DNA of 64,000 nt from the NCBI RefSeq assembly GCF_029931775.1, contig NC_079312.1, positions 59,648,333-59,712,332 on the forward strand, in the 5' to 3' direction. This document shows, in pieces, positions 1-11,869 of the stretch. The notes beneath the pieces are model-generated. The model was given only the letters and a program-made list of their open reading frames with translations, had not been told where the DNA came from and did not search any database. This DNA is from Euleptes europaea. Its lineage: Eukaryota; Chordata; Lepidosauria; Squamata; Sphaerodactylidae. The position numbers and the translations under genes were made by a program. Position 1 is the first letter of the stretch. Each line of letters begins with the position of its first letter.

Positions 1-158
1 CTGAGGAGGGCGGGGTTTGGGGAGGGGAGAGACTTCAATGCCATAGAGACCAATTGCCATAGTGGCCATTTTTCTCCAGGTGAACCAATCTCTATCGGTA
101 GGAGATTAGTTGTAACAGCAGGAGATCTCCAGCTAGTACCTGGAGGTTGGCAACCCTA
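1..158 (-). mobile_element. hAT-type MITE, partial at window edge
   Basis: Same family as the complete copies at 16,924 and 37,622, reverse orientation, ending GGCAACCCTA. Its other end is outside the window. Confidence 0.75.
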
Positions 159-213
159 AATGCAGGCTAGACAAAATATCTGAATGCTAATAGAGAAAGG
201 AATTGGAAGGGAA

Positions 214-411
214 GGTGGCATGGTATAGCCCAATCTTTCAGATCTCAGAAGCTAAGCAGGGTCAATACTTGGAAGGGAGGCCTCCGAGGAAGACTCTGCA
301 GAGGAAGGCAATGACAAACTACCTCTGCTTCTCCCTTGCCTTGAAAGCCCCCTGCTGGGGTCGCCATAAGTTGGCTGCAACTTGATGGCACTTTACACAC
401 ACAAAGAAGAG
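214..411 (+). mobile_element. 5S-rRNA-derived SINE
   Basis: The head contains GAAGCTAAGCAGGG, the 5S rRNA internal-promoter sequence. It is followed by the family body (GAGGAAGGCAATGACAAAC, CCTTGAAAGCCCC) and a GGTCGCCATAAGTTGGCTG tail. A (CA)n/(TG)n tract follows. Confidence 0.8.
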
Positions 412-999
412 ATTAGCATAGGTGTGTGTGTGTAAAGTGCCCATCCTACACCTAATACAAGCCAGGCTGCCAGGGTAAATGGAAAGTGCAGCAAAAAATA
501 AGATCATATATAGAAATAGATAAGGCCACATCCTCCCCATTGTGGTAATGCTGCCTAGGGGATGGAACAGACAAACAAACGAGCCATGCTGTCACACATC
601 CCCAGCCGCCACACACCTGTTGAAACAATTACGAGTAATGCCAATTGCCAAAAGATGAGATTTTCAGACTCCTTTGCTAAAGCTCACAACTTGTAAGCCG
701 ATAGAGCAAAATAAACATGTCATGTGTTTCTTGGCTTTGGTGAAATTCACATCAGGGATTTAACTGCCATGTTAGGGATACACCTGTAACTAAAATGAAA
801 CTGCCTGTCCAAGGCTCAGCTACTGTCCACTGCTTTTATAATTGGTTGAAATAGTTAGCCATCCCAAACGGTAGAACAGGCTGCATTGTTAAGGGGTGGA
901 ATTTCTTTTTCCAAAATTCACTATTTTTAGAGATAAACATTGATTCATCTATCCCTTTCTGTTTCTAAAGAATTTATATTTGATTTCTCTGTCTCCTGT
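412..999. other. Intergenic stretch, nothing recognised
   Basis: Unique-looking AT-rich sequence with a short TG repeat near 420-434. No coding exon, RNA gene or named repeat seen. Confidence 0.5.
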
Positions 1000-1213
1000 T
1001 GTGTGTGTGTAGAGTGCCGTCAAGTCACAGCCAACTTATGGCGACCCCTTTTGGGGTTTTCATGTCATGAGACTAACAGAGGTGGTTTGCCAGTGCCTTC
1101 CTCTGCACAGCAACCCTGGACTTCCTTGGTGGTCTCCCATCCAAATACTAACCAGGGCTGACCCTGCTTAGCTTCTGAGATCTGACAAGATCAGGCTAGC
1201 CTGAGCCATACCT
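1000..1213 (-). mobile_element. 5S-rRNA-derived SINE
   Basis: Reverse copy of the 5S SINE: CCCTGCTTAGCTTCTGAGAT is the complement of the 5S promoter part. A TG-rich tail lies at the low-coordinate end. Confidence 0.8.
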
Positions 1214-1280
1214 GTCTATAAATTCTGTAACTTCAACCGTTTCTTTTTTTTAATGTTATAGACCATAGGTGGGTCTAGCA

Positions 1281-1489
1281 CAGAGTTGCCAGCTCAAGAT
1301 TGGGAAATACCTGGAGATTTTGGGGGTGGAGTCTGAGGAGGGCGGGGTTTAGAGAGGGGAGGGACATCAATGCCATAGAGTCCAATTGCCAAAGCGGCCA
1401 TTTTCTCCAGGGGAAATGATTTCTATCACCTGGAGATCAGTTGTAATAGCAGGAGATCTCCAGCCATCACATGGAGGTTGGCAACCCTA
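1281..1489 (-). mobile_element. hAT-type MITE, 209 bp, with 8-bp target duplication
   Basis: Ends CAGAGTTGCC and GGCAACCCTA form imperfect terminal inverted repeats. The flanks GTCTAGCA (1,273-1,280) and GTCTAGCA (1,490-1,497) are a perfect 8-base duplication, the hAT hallmark. Confidence 0.85.
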
Positions 1490-1497
1490 GTCTAGCA

Positions 1498-2016
1498 GGA
1501 GGGTAGGAAGGTGTAGGAAGACATTGCCGGCTTCTGAACATCTGCAGAATGAAATTCTGAAATTTTGTAGAACCTCCCTTGGAACAGACTCCAAATTCCT
1601 AAAAAAAAGTGAAAAGGAAACAGATTGCTGGATTTCAGGAGAAAATTGGGTAAAGAACTACGAGAATGCCTCTTAATGCTACTATGGGGCTTTTTGCTAC
1701 AGGGCAAGTGGATCTTTGCTCTTATATTCACACTGGCCTCTGGCACCAGAATTAAACCACACTGGCATCTGGCACCAGAATTAAACCCTCCCTGTATGCT
1801 TCAGTCAGATTTTTGGCTTTGACTGCCGTTCTATTTTCAGAGCACATTCATTATCATCCAATTAAAAGGTTGTTCAAAGTTTCTTTTTCTTTTTTAAACC
1901 CCCACCTCTTGCTTTTGCACTCTGAATTCTGCTCCAGCTAGAGAAAGAGAAGTGACTTTGTGATTGGCGCTAGGGTCAAACATGTTTTTATGCACAGTGG
2001 GACATTCACAGGTTAG
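1498..2016. other. Intergenic stretch with a small direct repeat
   Basis: Contains a near-tandem duplication of about 24 bases (CACTGGC(A/C)TCTGGCACCAGA then ATTAAAC) near 1,730-1,790. Otherwise nothing recognised. Confidence 0.45.
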
Positions 2017-3518
2017 TAGGGTTGCCAACCTCCAGGTACTAGCTGAAGATCTTCTGCTATTACAACTGATCTCCAGCTGATAGAGATCATCATGGGTTTC
2101 TCAAAAACAGGTCATGCCAAACTAATCTCATATCTTTTTTTGAAAGAGTGACAAGTATGGTAGATGAAGGGAATGCTGTAGATGTAGTGTACCTTGATTT
2201 CAGTAAAGCCTTTGATAAAGTCCCCCATGATCTTGAAACAAAGCTAGTAAAATGTGGGCTGGACACTGCTACCGTTAGGTGGATTGGTAATTGGTTGACC
2301 AACCGAACCCAAAGGGTGCTCATTAATGGCACAACTTCATCCTGGAGAGGAGTGACCAGTGGGGTGCCACAGGGGCCTGTCCTGGGACCAGTACTATTTA
2401 ATATTTTTATAAATGACTTGGATGATGGAATAGAGAGCATGCTAATCAAATTTGCAGATGACACCAAGTTAGGAGGGGTAGTTAATTCCCCGGAGGGTAG
2501 GGTCAGAGTTCAGAATGACCTCGATAGACTGGAGAGCTGGGCCATAAGCAATAAAATGGATTTCAATAGGGAGAAGTGTAAAGTACTTCACCTAGGCAGA
2601 AACAACATAAGGCAAAGGTACAGGATGGGAGAGAGTTGGCTTGACAACAGTACATGTGAAAGAGATCTGGGAGTCTTAGTGGACCACAAACTGAACATGA
2701 GTCAACAGTGTGATATGGCGGCTAAGAAGGCCAATGCAATTCTGGGCTGCATCAATAGGAGTATTGTGTCTAGATCAAGGGAAGTAATACTACCACTGTA
2801 TTCTGCATTGGTCAGACCTCACTTGGAATACTGTGCCCATTTTTGGGCTCCACAATTTAAGAAGGATGTTGACAAGTTGGAGTGTGTCCAGAGGAGGGCA
2901 ACCAGAATGGTCAAAGGTCTGGAATCCATGCCCTATGAGGAGAGACTTAGGGAGTTGGGTTTGTTTAGTTTGGAGAAGAGAAGGCTGAGGGGAGACATGA
3001 TAGCCATGTTTAAATATTTGAAGGGATGTCATGTTGATGAGGGAACTAGCTTGTTCTCTGTTGCTTCAGAGACTAGGACACGGAGTAATGGATTTAAACT
3101 AATAGAAAAGCGATTCCACCTAAACATTAGGAAGAACTTTCTGACGGTGAGGGCAGTTCGATGGTGGAATGTGCTGCCTCGGAGAGTGGTGGAGTCCCCG
3201 TCTTTGGAGGTCTTTAAGCAGAGGCTAGATGGCCATCTGTCAGGAGTGCTTTGATTGTGGGATCCTGCATGGCGGGGGGAGGGTTGGGGTCACTGGGGAT
3301 GTGGGGGGAGGTAGTTGTTAATTTCCTGCATTGTGCAGGGGGTTGGACTAGATGACCCTGGTCGTCCCTTCCAACTCTATGATTCTATGATTTCACCTGG
3401 AGAAAATGGCTGCTTTGGCAATTGGACTCTATAGTCCCTCCCCTTCCCAAACCCCACCCTCCTCAGGCTCTGCCCCCAAAACCTCACACTTGTAGCGAAG
3501 AGGGGCCTGGCAACCCTA
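2017..3518 (+). mobile_element. hAT-type MITE split by a CR1 insertion
   Basis: Left half 2,017-2,089 starts TAGGGTTGCC. Right half, from about 3,393, ends GGCAACCCTA. Flanking octamers CAGGTTAG (2,009-2,016) and CAGGTCAG (3,519-3,526) match at 7 of 8, so both halves are one original insertion. Confidence 0.85.
2090..3392 (+). mobile_element. CR1 LINE, 5'-truncated, with open reverse-transcriptase frame
   Basis: The frame is open from 2,091 to the stop ending at 3,254 (387 codons). It shows RT motifs [12 protein letters not shown], motif [14 protein letters not shown], motif [21 protein letters not shown] and the catalytic FADDTK. It continues through the C-terminal region ([15 protein letters not shown]). 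The 3' UTR ends in CR1's typical GATTCTATGATT repeat. Truncated before the RT fingers, with no endonuclease domain. The open frame suggests a fairly young insertion. Confidence 0.95.
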
Positions 3519-3758
3519 CAGGTCAGTCATAAACAGAATTATATCCTTCTAAGTCCATTGAAGGGAATCATCTTAGATGGGTGTATTTTCTGTTTAGAAT
3601 TACACTGCTAATTTTTTAAAAAGTATACTTCAAGTTCAGGTCTGTATGTCTCTGCAAAATCTTTAATTTGAGCCATGAATCAATTATTAGTTATTGCCCA
3701 TTTAAAGAAAACAAGTTGTCAACCATTTTGATCCCTCCCCTCCATAACACTTATGTGA

Positions 3759-4050
3759 GAGAGCCAGCGTGGTGTAGTGGTTTGGAGCGGTGGAGTCTGA
3801 TCTGGAGAACCAGGTTTGATTCCCCACTCCTCCACATGAGCGACGGAGACTAATCTGGTGAAGTGGGTTTGTTTCTCCACTCCTACACATGAAGCCAGCT
3901 GGGTGACCTTGGGCTAGTCACTGTCTCTCAACCTCACAGGATATCTGGTGTGGGGAGGGGAAGGGAGGGTGATTGTAAGCCAGTTTGATTCTCCCTTAAA
4001 TGGCAGAGAAAGTTGGCATATAAAAACTAACTCCTCCTCTTCTTCTTCGG
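3759..4050 (+). mobile_element. tRNA-derived SINE
   Basis: The head GTGGTGTAGTGG is an A-box region and GGTTTGATTCC a B box. It is followed by the two-block body CCACTCCTCCACATGAG / CCACTCCTACACATGAAG and the end GTTGGCATATAAAAACTAAC with a (TCT)n tail. Confidence 0.8.
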
Positions 4051-4161
4051 GCAATTCTTTCAGGGAAGACTATCAAGAAAACCCATGCCTCAATATTGCA
4101 TCACAAATTGTCCACTGGATGTCCACAGAAGTTTTTTACCATTTGCTCTTCCATTGTATAC

Positions 4162-4370
4162 TATGGTTGCCAACCTCCAGGTGGTAGCTGGAGATCTCTC
4201 GCTGTTACAACTGATCTCCAGGTGACAGAGATCAGTTCCCCTGGAGAAAATGGCTGCTTTGGCCATTGGACTCTATGGCATTGAAGTCCCTCCCCTCCCC
4301 AAACCCCGCCTTCCTCAGGCTCTGCCCCCAAAATCTCCAGGTAATTCCCAACCCGGAGCCGGCAACCCTA
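4162..4370 (+). mobile_element. hAT-type MITE
   Basis: Ends TATGGTTGCC and GGCAACCCTA. The flanking octamers agree at only 5 of 8, so this copy is older. Confidence 0.75.
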
Positions 4371-4473
4371 CTGGACACACAAGCCAGACAATCAGCACTA
4401 TGCAGAACCAGTTTCTTTTGTAAGTAGGAAAAGAGCTTCCTGCAAAGAAGAACTTGTATATGTATGCGCTGCC

Positions 4474-4683
4474 TAGAGTTGCCAGGTCCCTCTTCACCAC
4501 CGGCGAGAGGTTTGTGGGGTGGAGCCTGAGGAGGGCAAGGTTTGGGGAGGGGAGGGGCTTCAATGCCATAGGGTCCAATTGCCAAAGCGGCCATTTTCTC
4601 CAGGTGAACGAATCTCTGTTGGCTGGTGATCTGTTGTAATTAGCAGGAGATCTCTGGCTACTACCTGGAGGTTGGCAACCCTA
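4474..4683 (-). mobile_element. hAT-type MITE
   Basis: Reverse copy with ends TAGAGTTGCC and GGCAACCCTA. Flanks GCGCTGCC and ATGCTGCA agree at 5 of 8. Confidence 0.75.
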
Positions 4684-4999
4684 ATGCTGCATCAGAGAGG
4701 TCACAGATGAAAACCTGTATGTCTGTACATAGTTGGTCCTTTCGAATATGAATCTGTGAGATCTTCTACATTTTATAATTCCCATTGAACACAGCTCCGC
4801 TTTAAAAATGTTAATGTACAAAACAGCAGATTAGCTCTACTTTGAAGAAAATATATAAAAGCTTTATCATAAAATGAGGGCTGACAAAAAAAAATCTTGG
4901 ACTCTTTAATAGATGCCTGGTAAACCGAAATTCAGTAGGTGCAGCATTTCCAACCATTCTATGTCTCTGCTAGGAAGAAAAAGTCTCATCTACTTAATT

Positions 5000-5229
5000 T
5001 CTTTAATTTCTTTACTTAATTTATACCCCACTTTTCTCCCCAGTTGGGCCCCCAAGCCTCTTGCATCATTTTCCTCCCCTCCATTTTATCCTCACAACCA
5101 CCCTGTGAGTTAGGTTAGGCTGAGAGTCCATGACTGGCCCAAGGTCACCCACCAAGCTTCCACTGCAGAGTAGAGATTCAAACCTGGGTCTCCCAGACCA
5201 AGTCCGACACTCGAACCAAGACACCACAC
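5000..5229 (-). mobile_element. tRNA-derived SINE
   Basis: The complement gives a head with B box GGTTTGAATC and a tail matching the 36,640 copy, including CTGTGAGGATAAAATGGA and a GGGGAGAAAAGTGGGGTATA end. Confidence 0.65.
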
Positions 5230-5750
5230 AAATAGGCACAACAGCAGGGCCAGCAGAAATGGTGGTCCCCTTCACCAGCACTGGCACACATGCTTAACTT
5301 TGCATGCCTTCTAAACCCCAGCCCAGACTTTGGCATACAAGATTAGTTTATTGTTTGGCTTTTGCTAACCATACAAAAATGCATAGCTGATAATTCAGTG
5401 ATTTGCATGGTGTGTGCCAAGTAAGATGTGATTCCTAGTCATTCTGCAGGTGCAAAGTAAACAGCAGGTAGAGCACCTTGATCCAGCAGTAGCCATTATA
5501 CTGCAAATTGTGGCATCTGACTAAGACCTAAAACTGCCCAGATATGACATCTTGGCTCCTTAGGAATAACTTTTCCTCAAAAAAGACAATGAAGGATAAG
5601 AAGTAGAAAAACAAAACAACCAAAAGAAACTCAAAGGCTCCCTTTGTTTTTTCTATTGCTGCCAATAAAACAGACGTTCTTATATATATTATGTGCTTCT
5701 CGTGTTGTTGGGGGGATGAATATGGCAACCACCAAACAAGCGATACATAC
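5230..5750. other. Intergenic or intron stretch next to the SPMIP1-like exon
   Basis: If the exon at 5,751-6,189 is real, its intron starts here. No second exon was recognised. Confidence 0.4.
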
Positions 5751-6189
5751 CTAAGCGCCAGCCATACTCCCATGACGACAGCACTGGGTAATTGAATTTA
5801 TCTTCGGGGCCTTTTGCGTTTCTCTCTTTGAGGTAGAGCTTTCTGCCTTTGCCATCGTGGGAGATGCCCTGGTACAGCAGCTGAGTTGTCTGCAGGTTTG
5901 GAGCCCTCATCTCTGGAAGGGGTTCCTGAAGGGTCAGCCCTGGCTTCTCCTCTGGCAGCTCCTGCTGCTGTTTTGGCGTAGTGCTTTCTTCACAACTGGG
6001 AAAGCTCGTCTCCTCCCTGGCGGGACTGATGGGAGGTAAGAAGCATCTCCTTCTAGAAATGCCCATGTCAGGAAGCCGCCTGGGGTATTTATGCCCATAT
6101 TTTGCCTTCCAGTTGACCCTGCAAGAGGCCTCCTTGTAGATCAGTTCTCTCCAGCCATTCTGCTCTCGTGTGGTTAATAGGCCCCTCAT
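5751..6189 (-). CDS. Probable first coding exon of a small SPMIP1/ATP6V1FNB-like sperm axoneme protein
   Basis: An open frame on the same strand as FLNB, about 8 kb past its 3' end. From ATG at 6,187-6,189 it reads MRGLLTTREQNGWRELIYKE, then ASCRVNWKAKYGHKYPRRLP, a low-complexity P/E/Q-rich middle, and a conserved-looking end with LLYQGISHDGKGRKLYLKER and YPVLSSWEYGWRL. It stops at a good donor, TTAG|GTATGT, 146 codons in. The aromatic and charged blocks at both ends resemble, from memory, SPMIP1 (ATP6V1FNB), a microtubule inner protein of sperm doublets. I could not find the second exon. The frame can be extended upstream of the ATG, but only from a TTG. It is clearly unlike the repeats around it, but the family name is uncertain. 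Confidence 0.5.
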
Positions 6190-7329
6190 AGCCCTGGACA
6201 GAAGATTAGAGCGCAGCAATCATTGCGTGCCTGGTGGAAGTTAACGCTTCTTGTTTCTGGTGTCCAAGGAAACATGCACAAAAGGGCCAGGCTCAAATTA
6301 CTGTCAAAACAGGGTCTCCAGTTTGCTTCCTGCCCTCCTCCTGTTCTATGCAGAAAAAACTGTGGGGTGAGGGGGTGGGAGGAGGTTGTGAGATGCTTGA
6401 AACCTTAGCCGGGCTGAGTTTGATGCTGTAATCAGCCAACAGGTGGAATTAGTTACTAGATAATCCAGTCAACTCTCTATGCTGGCAGAACTTGTAAATC
6501 AAAGTGAAAACAGCTAAAGGGAGCTCTCTCTCTCTCTCTTCTGCCCAACCCTTGCAGATCTGCATGGAAGATCCCCTTGCTCTCTGCTCACACTTTGTAA
6601 AAAAAAGGGGATTTAAAGGCAAGGCAATTAAACTGAAATGGTTGTGTGGAAATTAGAAAAAGTGCTGAATCTGAGCTGCGCATAAGCAAGCAAGCGACTT
6701 CCCAAGTTTGATTTCTCTGTTTTTCAGTTGTGTTGGAATTCACCCAAAGTAAACCGAAGCGAAAGTCAGCAGAAGCCACAAAATGTTTGATTGTCTATCA
6801 TTCTATGTGGTGGCTGCATTCCTTCTCCCAACCATGAAACTGGCCCTGTGCCCCGCTCAGAACCCACCGTGGGGTGTAGATGTATAACACGGGTCTCAAA
6901 TAAATGAGTTTTGACTGGTCCTGTGTGTTACATAAAAGCCCCCTTCTATCATACAGTGGCCATGGCAACTGTAGAAAGGAAGTGCGGTAGAGGGGTTTGC
7001 ACACAGTATGCAATTATAGAGTGGGAAGCTGAGTGTATGCCACTGTGTGGCGTTTTTCATTTCCTTTGAAAGGATACCATGGGCCCTTAAAAAGTAAGCA
7101 CCTTGATTCTTTTTTTAAAAAATCTTTAAAAGCATGAGTAACAATCTATAATGTAAGCAGAAGGAGCTGTATAAAGGAGCCACTCTATTCCAGTCATCTG
7201 GCATCTTCTTTCCAGCTTTAATCACACAGCAAGAACGACCACACCCATACAGACATGGGAAAGTTTAGATCTCTGCAGATAAGTTATAAATGAAAACATA
7301 CAAGTGACAGATCTCTACCCTAGTTTCAA
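6190..7329. other. Upstream of the SPMIP1-like exon, nothing recognised
   Basis: Holds a short CT repeat near 6,525-6,540 and otherwise unique-looking sequence. The promoter and 5' UTR of the minus-strand exon would lie here, but no clear TATA box or CpG island is visible. Confidence 0.4.
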
Positions 7330-8330
7330 GAAGTGCATACTGAGTAAATCAATATGAAGGAGAGGTATGTACCCTGAATACATTCATAAACTGAATGTTA
7401 TGCCCAGAGTTGCTTAGCAAGAACCTTCATTATACAAGTACAGAAACTCCCCACAGATCAGCATACTTGGCAATTGTGAGAAAACATAACAGCCCTTGTA
7501 GATAACACAGCAACTTATCTATGGGTGTGAGCAGCAAATTGTATCTTGTAGGTTCATAAATAATACTCCGAATTTGTTGCCAAAAAGTCTGGCTAATAGG
7601 ACAGGTCCAAAATACATGTCTGTGATATGCTCAATTAGAGGAACATATCCAACAACCACTAGTAGACCCTGGATATATACCTGCCAACCTATTAGGTGTT
7701 AAATACCAATTGTACATAATGTTTGCAGAATTTTCATTTAAATCAGAATACATTTGAGCTGACATGAGACAGTATCAATTTCTGAACTTCCACTGGTATT
7801 TCTATTGACAGCATCTTATTCCAGCTTTTGCTAAATATCAGATCTGATTTTGTTTTATTTTTAATATCAAGCTGTAGAAAACTGGGGTGCTTTTTTTGAT
7901 ATTATTATAAAGCAGTATTTCAAGCTCCGTTTTGCCTCAAGGTATTTTCTAACCAGTGAGAACACCACATGGCAAAGGCTGAAAGGAAGTTTATAATCCT
8001 CCCTCCACTCATTCTATTATTTCTTGAAATGATAACGTTATGGAATGAGAAAAAATTCTTTTATCTTTTTATATCTTTGCCAGGATTGAACATCAATGAA
8101 CTATGAAGCTTTGATTGTTTGTTGGAAAATATTGGAGAAAGACCTGGGCTCATTCTGGTTTCCAGACTATACCAAATTTTTAAGTCCTCTGCAATAGGAA
8201 GAAAAACACAATATCAGTTACTTTGATGAAACCGTATCAAATCCTCAATCTTCACCTTTAATATTCTGGAAACAGCTGCCTCATCTTTCCTAGGTGTCAA
8301 CAATTCCTTTAGTGATGTCATTCAAGCCAG
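7330..8330 (-). mobile_element. L1 LINE relic, ORF2 C-terminal region
   Basis: On the minus strand, about 7,520-7,670 codes for CWICSSN, a stop, AYHRHVFWTCPISQTFWQQI and IYEPTRYNLLLTP. This is the Cys-His segment near the end of L1 ORF2 (CW-C ... H-FW-CP---FW). Other segments read similarly but carry stops. A decayed fragment with uncertain ends. Confidence 0.65.
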
Positions 8331-8542
8331 TTTATAGTACACTTAAACATTAGGTACCCTTAAGCCTTCCTAATTAGTTTGCTTAAACATGGTATTTGCA
8401 GTGATATGGGGGAGGTTTGCCTTGCCAGATACATTTTAAAATGATTTTCTGTCATTGACTCCATTTTAAAATGATTTTCTGCCCTTGACTGGGGATTTTG
8501 AAAAAGGAGGATCATTTTTACAGTAGAAATTCTCCCAATAGC

Positions 8543-8742
8543 TGGAGTAGCCATGATTAGCCTGATCTCATCAGAGTTTGGAAGCTAAGCAGGGTTGGCC
8601 TTAGATGGGAAACCATGAAAGAAGACTGTGGTTGCTCTGTGCAGAGGGAGACAATAGCAAACCATCTCTGCTCATCATTTGCCTTGAAAACCCCATGGTC
8701 CTGGGGTCACCATGAGTCAGTTGTGACTCGATGACACAATTA
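8543..8742 (+). mobile_element. 5S-rRNA-derived SINE
   Basis: The 5S-like head GGAAGCTAAGCAGGGTTGG is followed by the family body and GGTCACCATGAGTCAGTTG. Confidence 0.8.
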
Positions 8743-11254
8743 TGCATTCTCCCAAACCATAAAAATGGTAACCATGACCATCATGTCAACAATTCATTTA
8801 CTCCAGATTGTAACGTACCGTTTCTGCTAACAGACTAATAAACATTGTCTTTCCATTTTTCAGGGAAATACTATGGGAAATCCAGCCAAAACACACTTGG
8901 GCTTTGGGGAGGGGGGCATATTGTATGGGCTACCATGATGAGATCCAAGCTGCATCCAGCTGATAGCTTCCCAGAGACTCAGAAGGGGGTGTACAGCAGT
9001 CATTACACACATTCATTCTGTGTCGCCTGGCTGCCACTGACTCTGCCCGGACCAGCTTTGCAGGTGATCTGCAGGGCTGGACAGGGTCTTGAGCCTTGGC
9101 TTCCTCACATCCAAGCCCAGGCCTAGCTCCACTTCACTACACTGAAGAAGCCAACAGAGCAAGTTAATCTTTTCTCCTTTCGTTCCCAAGCCTTTAGTTC
9201 CCTTGAAAGATCCAAAGCCAAGAGGATCAAAGGTGGTTGCAATGCAAGTGCCTTCCCACAACCGCATGGTAGCAATTAAGAGCTTTCAGGGACAAGGAGG
9301 CACAAGTGTTACAAGAAGGAACTATCGGAAAAGGCAGGGAGGATATCAGACCATTCATGTATTTGCTCTGAGATTTGGAGCGCAACATACTATTCATAGA
9401 GAATGCAGATGGAGAGACAGAATATACGTTTTCTAAATTAATGCCACTATAGAGTGCAGTTTGCATACAGTGAGAATGTAGTGTTCTTTCTAGCAGCAGC
9501 AGAATATACAGAACCTTCCACCTCCACACAGCTCCCCCCTCCATCTATCAGCCATATTCATCCCTCTTCTACTTAAATTTGGGACTTTCATCATCTAATC
9601 CTGAACCTTCTTAGAAGGAGAGGAGTGCCCGCCTGTTTGGGGAGCGACTGTTTTCATCAAGGGCAGAGCTGCCACCTACTCTGCCCTTCCCCTCCAGCCC
9701 CTGGAGAAGGGAGTGTCTACTGACCTGCAGGTTTGAGGAGACTGTTTCCACCTGGTCTGCCCTCCCCTTTCCACCGTGTAGGTAAGTTTGATGACAGACT
9801 TAATTTGATAACTTGCTTTTACGTTGCTTGCAGAATTGGTCTGCTGTTACCCTTAATATTCTAAGCTGCTTTGAGCCCACACTGAGCAGAGAAAAGTGAG
9901 TTAACAGTGCCTACCTAAATAAGAATAAACCTGTCACAGTAGCCCCATTGCGGTTAAAATTAAGTAGCTGCAGACATCCACTTTAACACTATAAAAGTAC
10001 ACATGGACTCTCACAGATGAATGTTGAGGCAAGGTTTTTGGACTTTGAGTTAGCTATGCCAGTTACCTGGTCACAGAAGTTGATTGTGTCACTATTTTAT
10101 TTATTACTCACCCTGGCTTGCAGTAGTTGGTAGTTATGCTGTTAAATGATGAGGTTCCCTTGATATAACTTTGAAGGGTGATTGCCTACCTAGTTGCTTT
10201 CCCACTTGTGTGGGTTTGGAATAGACACTTTGGATCAAGAAGCCTGCAGATAATGACCAGTTTACGAAGGGGTTTTCAGGGAACGGATATTCAGTGCAAG
10301 AACTGAGGGGTGGAAGAGAGTGATAAGCAACCATATATCTAGACAGAGGAGGGAGGGCTTTGGCTATGGCATGCAGCAGAAGCACAAGGGACTTGCCTAT
10401 CTCATGTCTGTGCATCTCATGCACACTGATGAAATGCACACATTTTTCATAGGGAGATGCTCGGTCATCCCACACTTTGGGATGTGTATACGAAGACATA
10501 GCAAATTTCTAACTTGAGAAAAGTAAAAGCCCCCTTCCCCAGGTCTACAAAATAATTAAACAAAATCCAGACGAATGTATTCATTAAGAGGCCTGGAAGA
10601 GGTACAAGGCCTGGAGGAGGTAGAAGTGAAGAATGGGTACTTAATGCCCTGCTGTAAACAAGTGCTTTAATTTTAGTGCTTCTCCTTTCTGCAGGTTGTT
10701 CCCCAAGGCTTCTCTTTCTCTAATGATACCTTGACTTTAAGTCCTACATGTGTTAGTATAAACTTAATGATATCCCCGACCTCAGCTTTCTTCTCTCTCA
10801 TCCTGCCACCGGCAGTCTGCCAGTTCACCCAAAGACCTGAGGGCTGCCTGGGAAACAATTGCTGTTCTGCATTGGGGGTGGGGGGTAAGTGAATCCAGCA
10901 TTCTTCCACAAGATTCTCCATTTCATTTTCTGTGATTCATTTTCGTTCACATTTTAAGAATTATTTAGATACCTCAATAGTTTGTACAAAACCAGAGAGA
11001 TGGCAATTGCCTACTAGTTATTTGTAAATTGCTGCTGTGTTGGCTTTTGTTCTTGTATTAATATTAAATTTAATAAAAAATAAAATAAAAAGAAATTGAT
11101 TGTGTCACACTAACCTTTGCGCTACACTGAATGTTTTTTTAAGTAGCGATGTTTACATCATGTATAAGGTTAAATAACTGATGTATTGCAATACAATGTG
11201 CATCACGTTTAATTGGTAAAGCAGGCAAGAGCCTCTATATTTTAAACTGTCAAA
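8743..11254. other. Intergenic stretch of 2.5 kb, nothing recognised
   Basis: Some splice-like sites (TTTTTCAG near 8,865, GTAAGT near 9,781) but no conserved protein. A downstream neighbour such as DNASE1L3, known beside mammalian FLNB, was looked for and not seen. Confidence 0.4.
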
Positions 11255-11472
11255 TTCTACAGCTCTTCTGAGAAAACCTGAAAGTGATGCCACACCTTTC
11301 TAGGAATTGCCTGAAACTCTATGGTAAAACCAGAGAGTTTTTGGCAATTCCTAGAGAACACTGATGTAACTTCACTGCTTTCCCAGGTGTGACATCACAC
11401 TGTCAGCCAATGCCACCCCTCATTTCCCCACCCCAAGTCTCCCGCTGATTGCCGGGCCTGGCAACCCTGACC
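11255..11472 (+). repeat. Dispersed repeat, family unknown
   Basis: Contains an internal mirror pair (AGGAATTGCCTGAAACTCTA and TTTTTGGCAATTCC) and paired TGATGCCACACC / TGTGACATCACA blocks, ending GGCAACCCT. Looks like a short non-autonomous element. Confidence 0.4.
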
Positions 11473-11869
11473 TAGTACATCAGCAGATAGGATTCTTTTC
11501 CTGTTTCAAAAACTAGAAGACTTCCCCACAGCCAGTTAGGTTTATTACCAGGCATAGAACTGAATCCACTTCCTCAGTAGCAACCAGTTTTTTAGCACAG
11601 TGATCTCAAGTGCCTTTCAGGGCTGCAAAGGGCAGCATGGAAGGGATACCAAATGATTCTGGGAACTCCAGACAGAGCCATGGGTACAGGTAACAGATTT
11701 GGGCTGCTCTACTTTTCATTTTTCAATCAAGATTTAACCAGAATCTTAAAATACAGTATTTACAGTGCCCCCCTCCCCAAACTGTCACAAGCACAGTACA
11801 GTAGCTCCATGGGAGACATGTTTATCATCTCAAGGATTCTCTTGTGGTTCATCACATTATTTAAATGGA

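Noticed and set aside
214-411. A 5S ribosomal RNA gene
   Set aside because: Only the internal promoter part resembles 5S rRNA; it is fused to an unrelated body found in five copies in the window, so it is a SINE.
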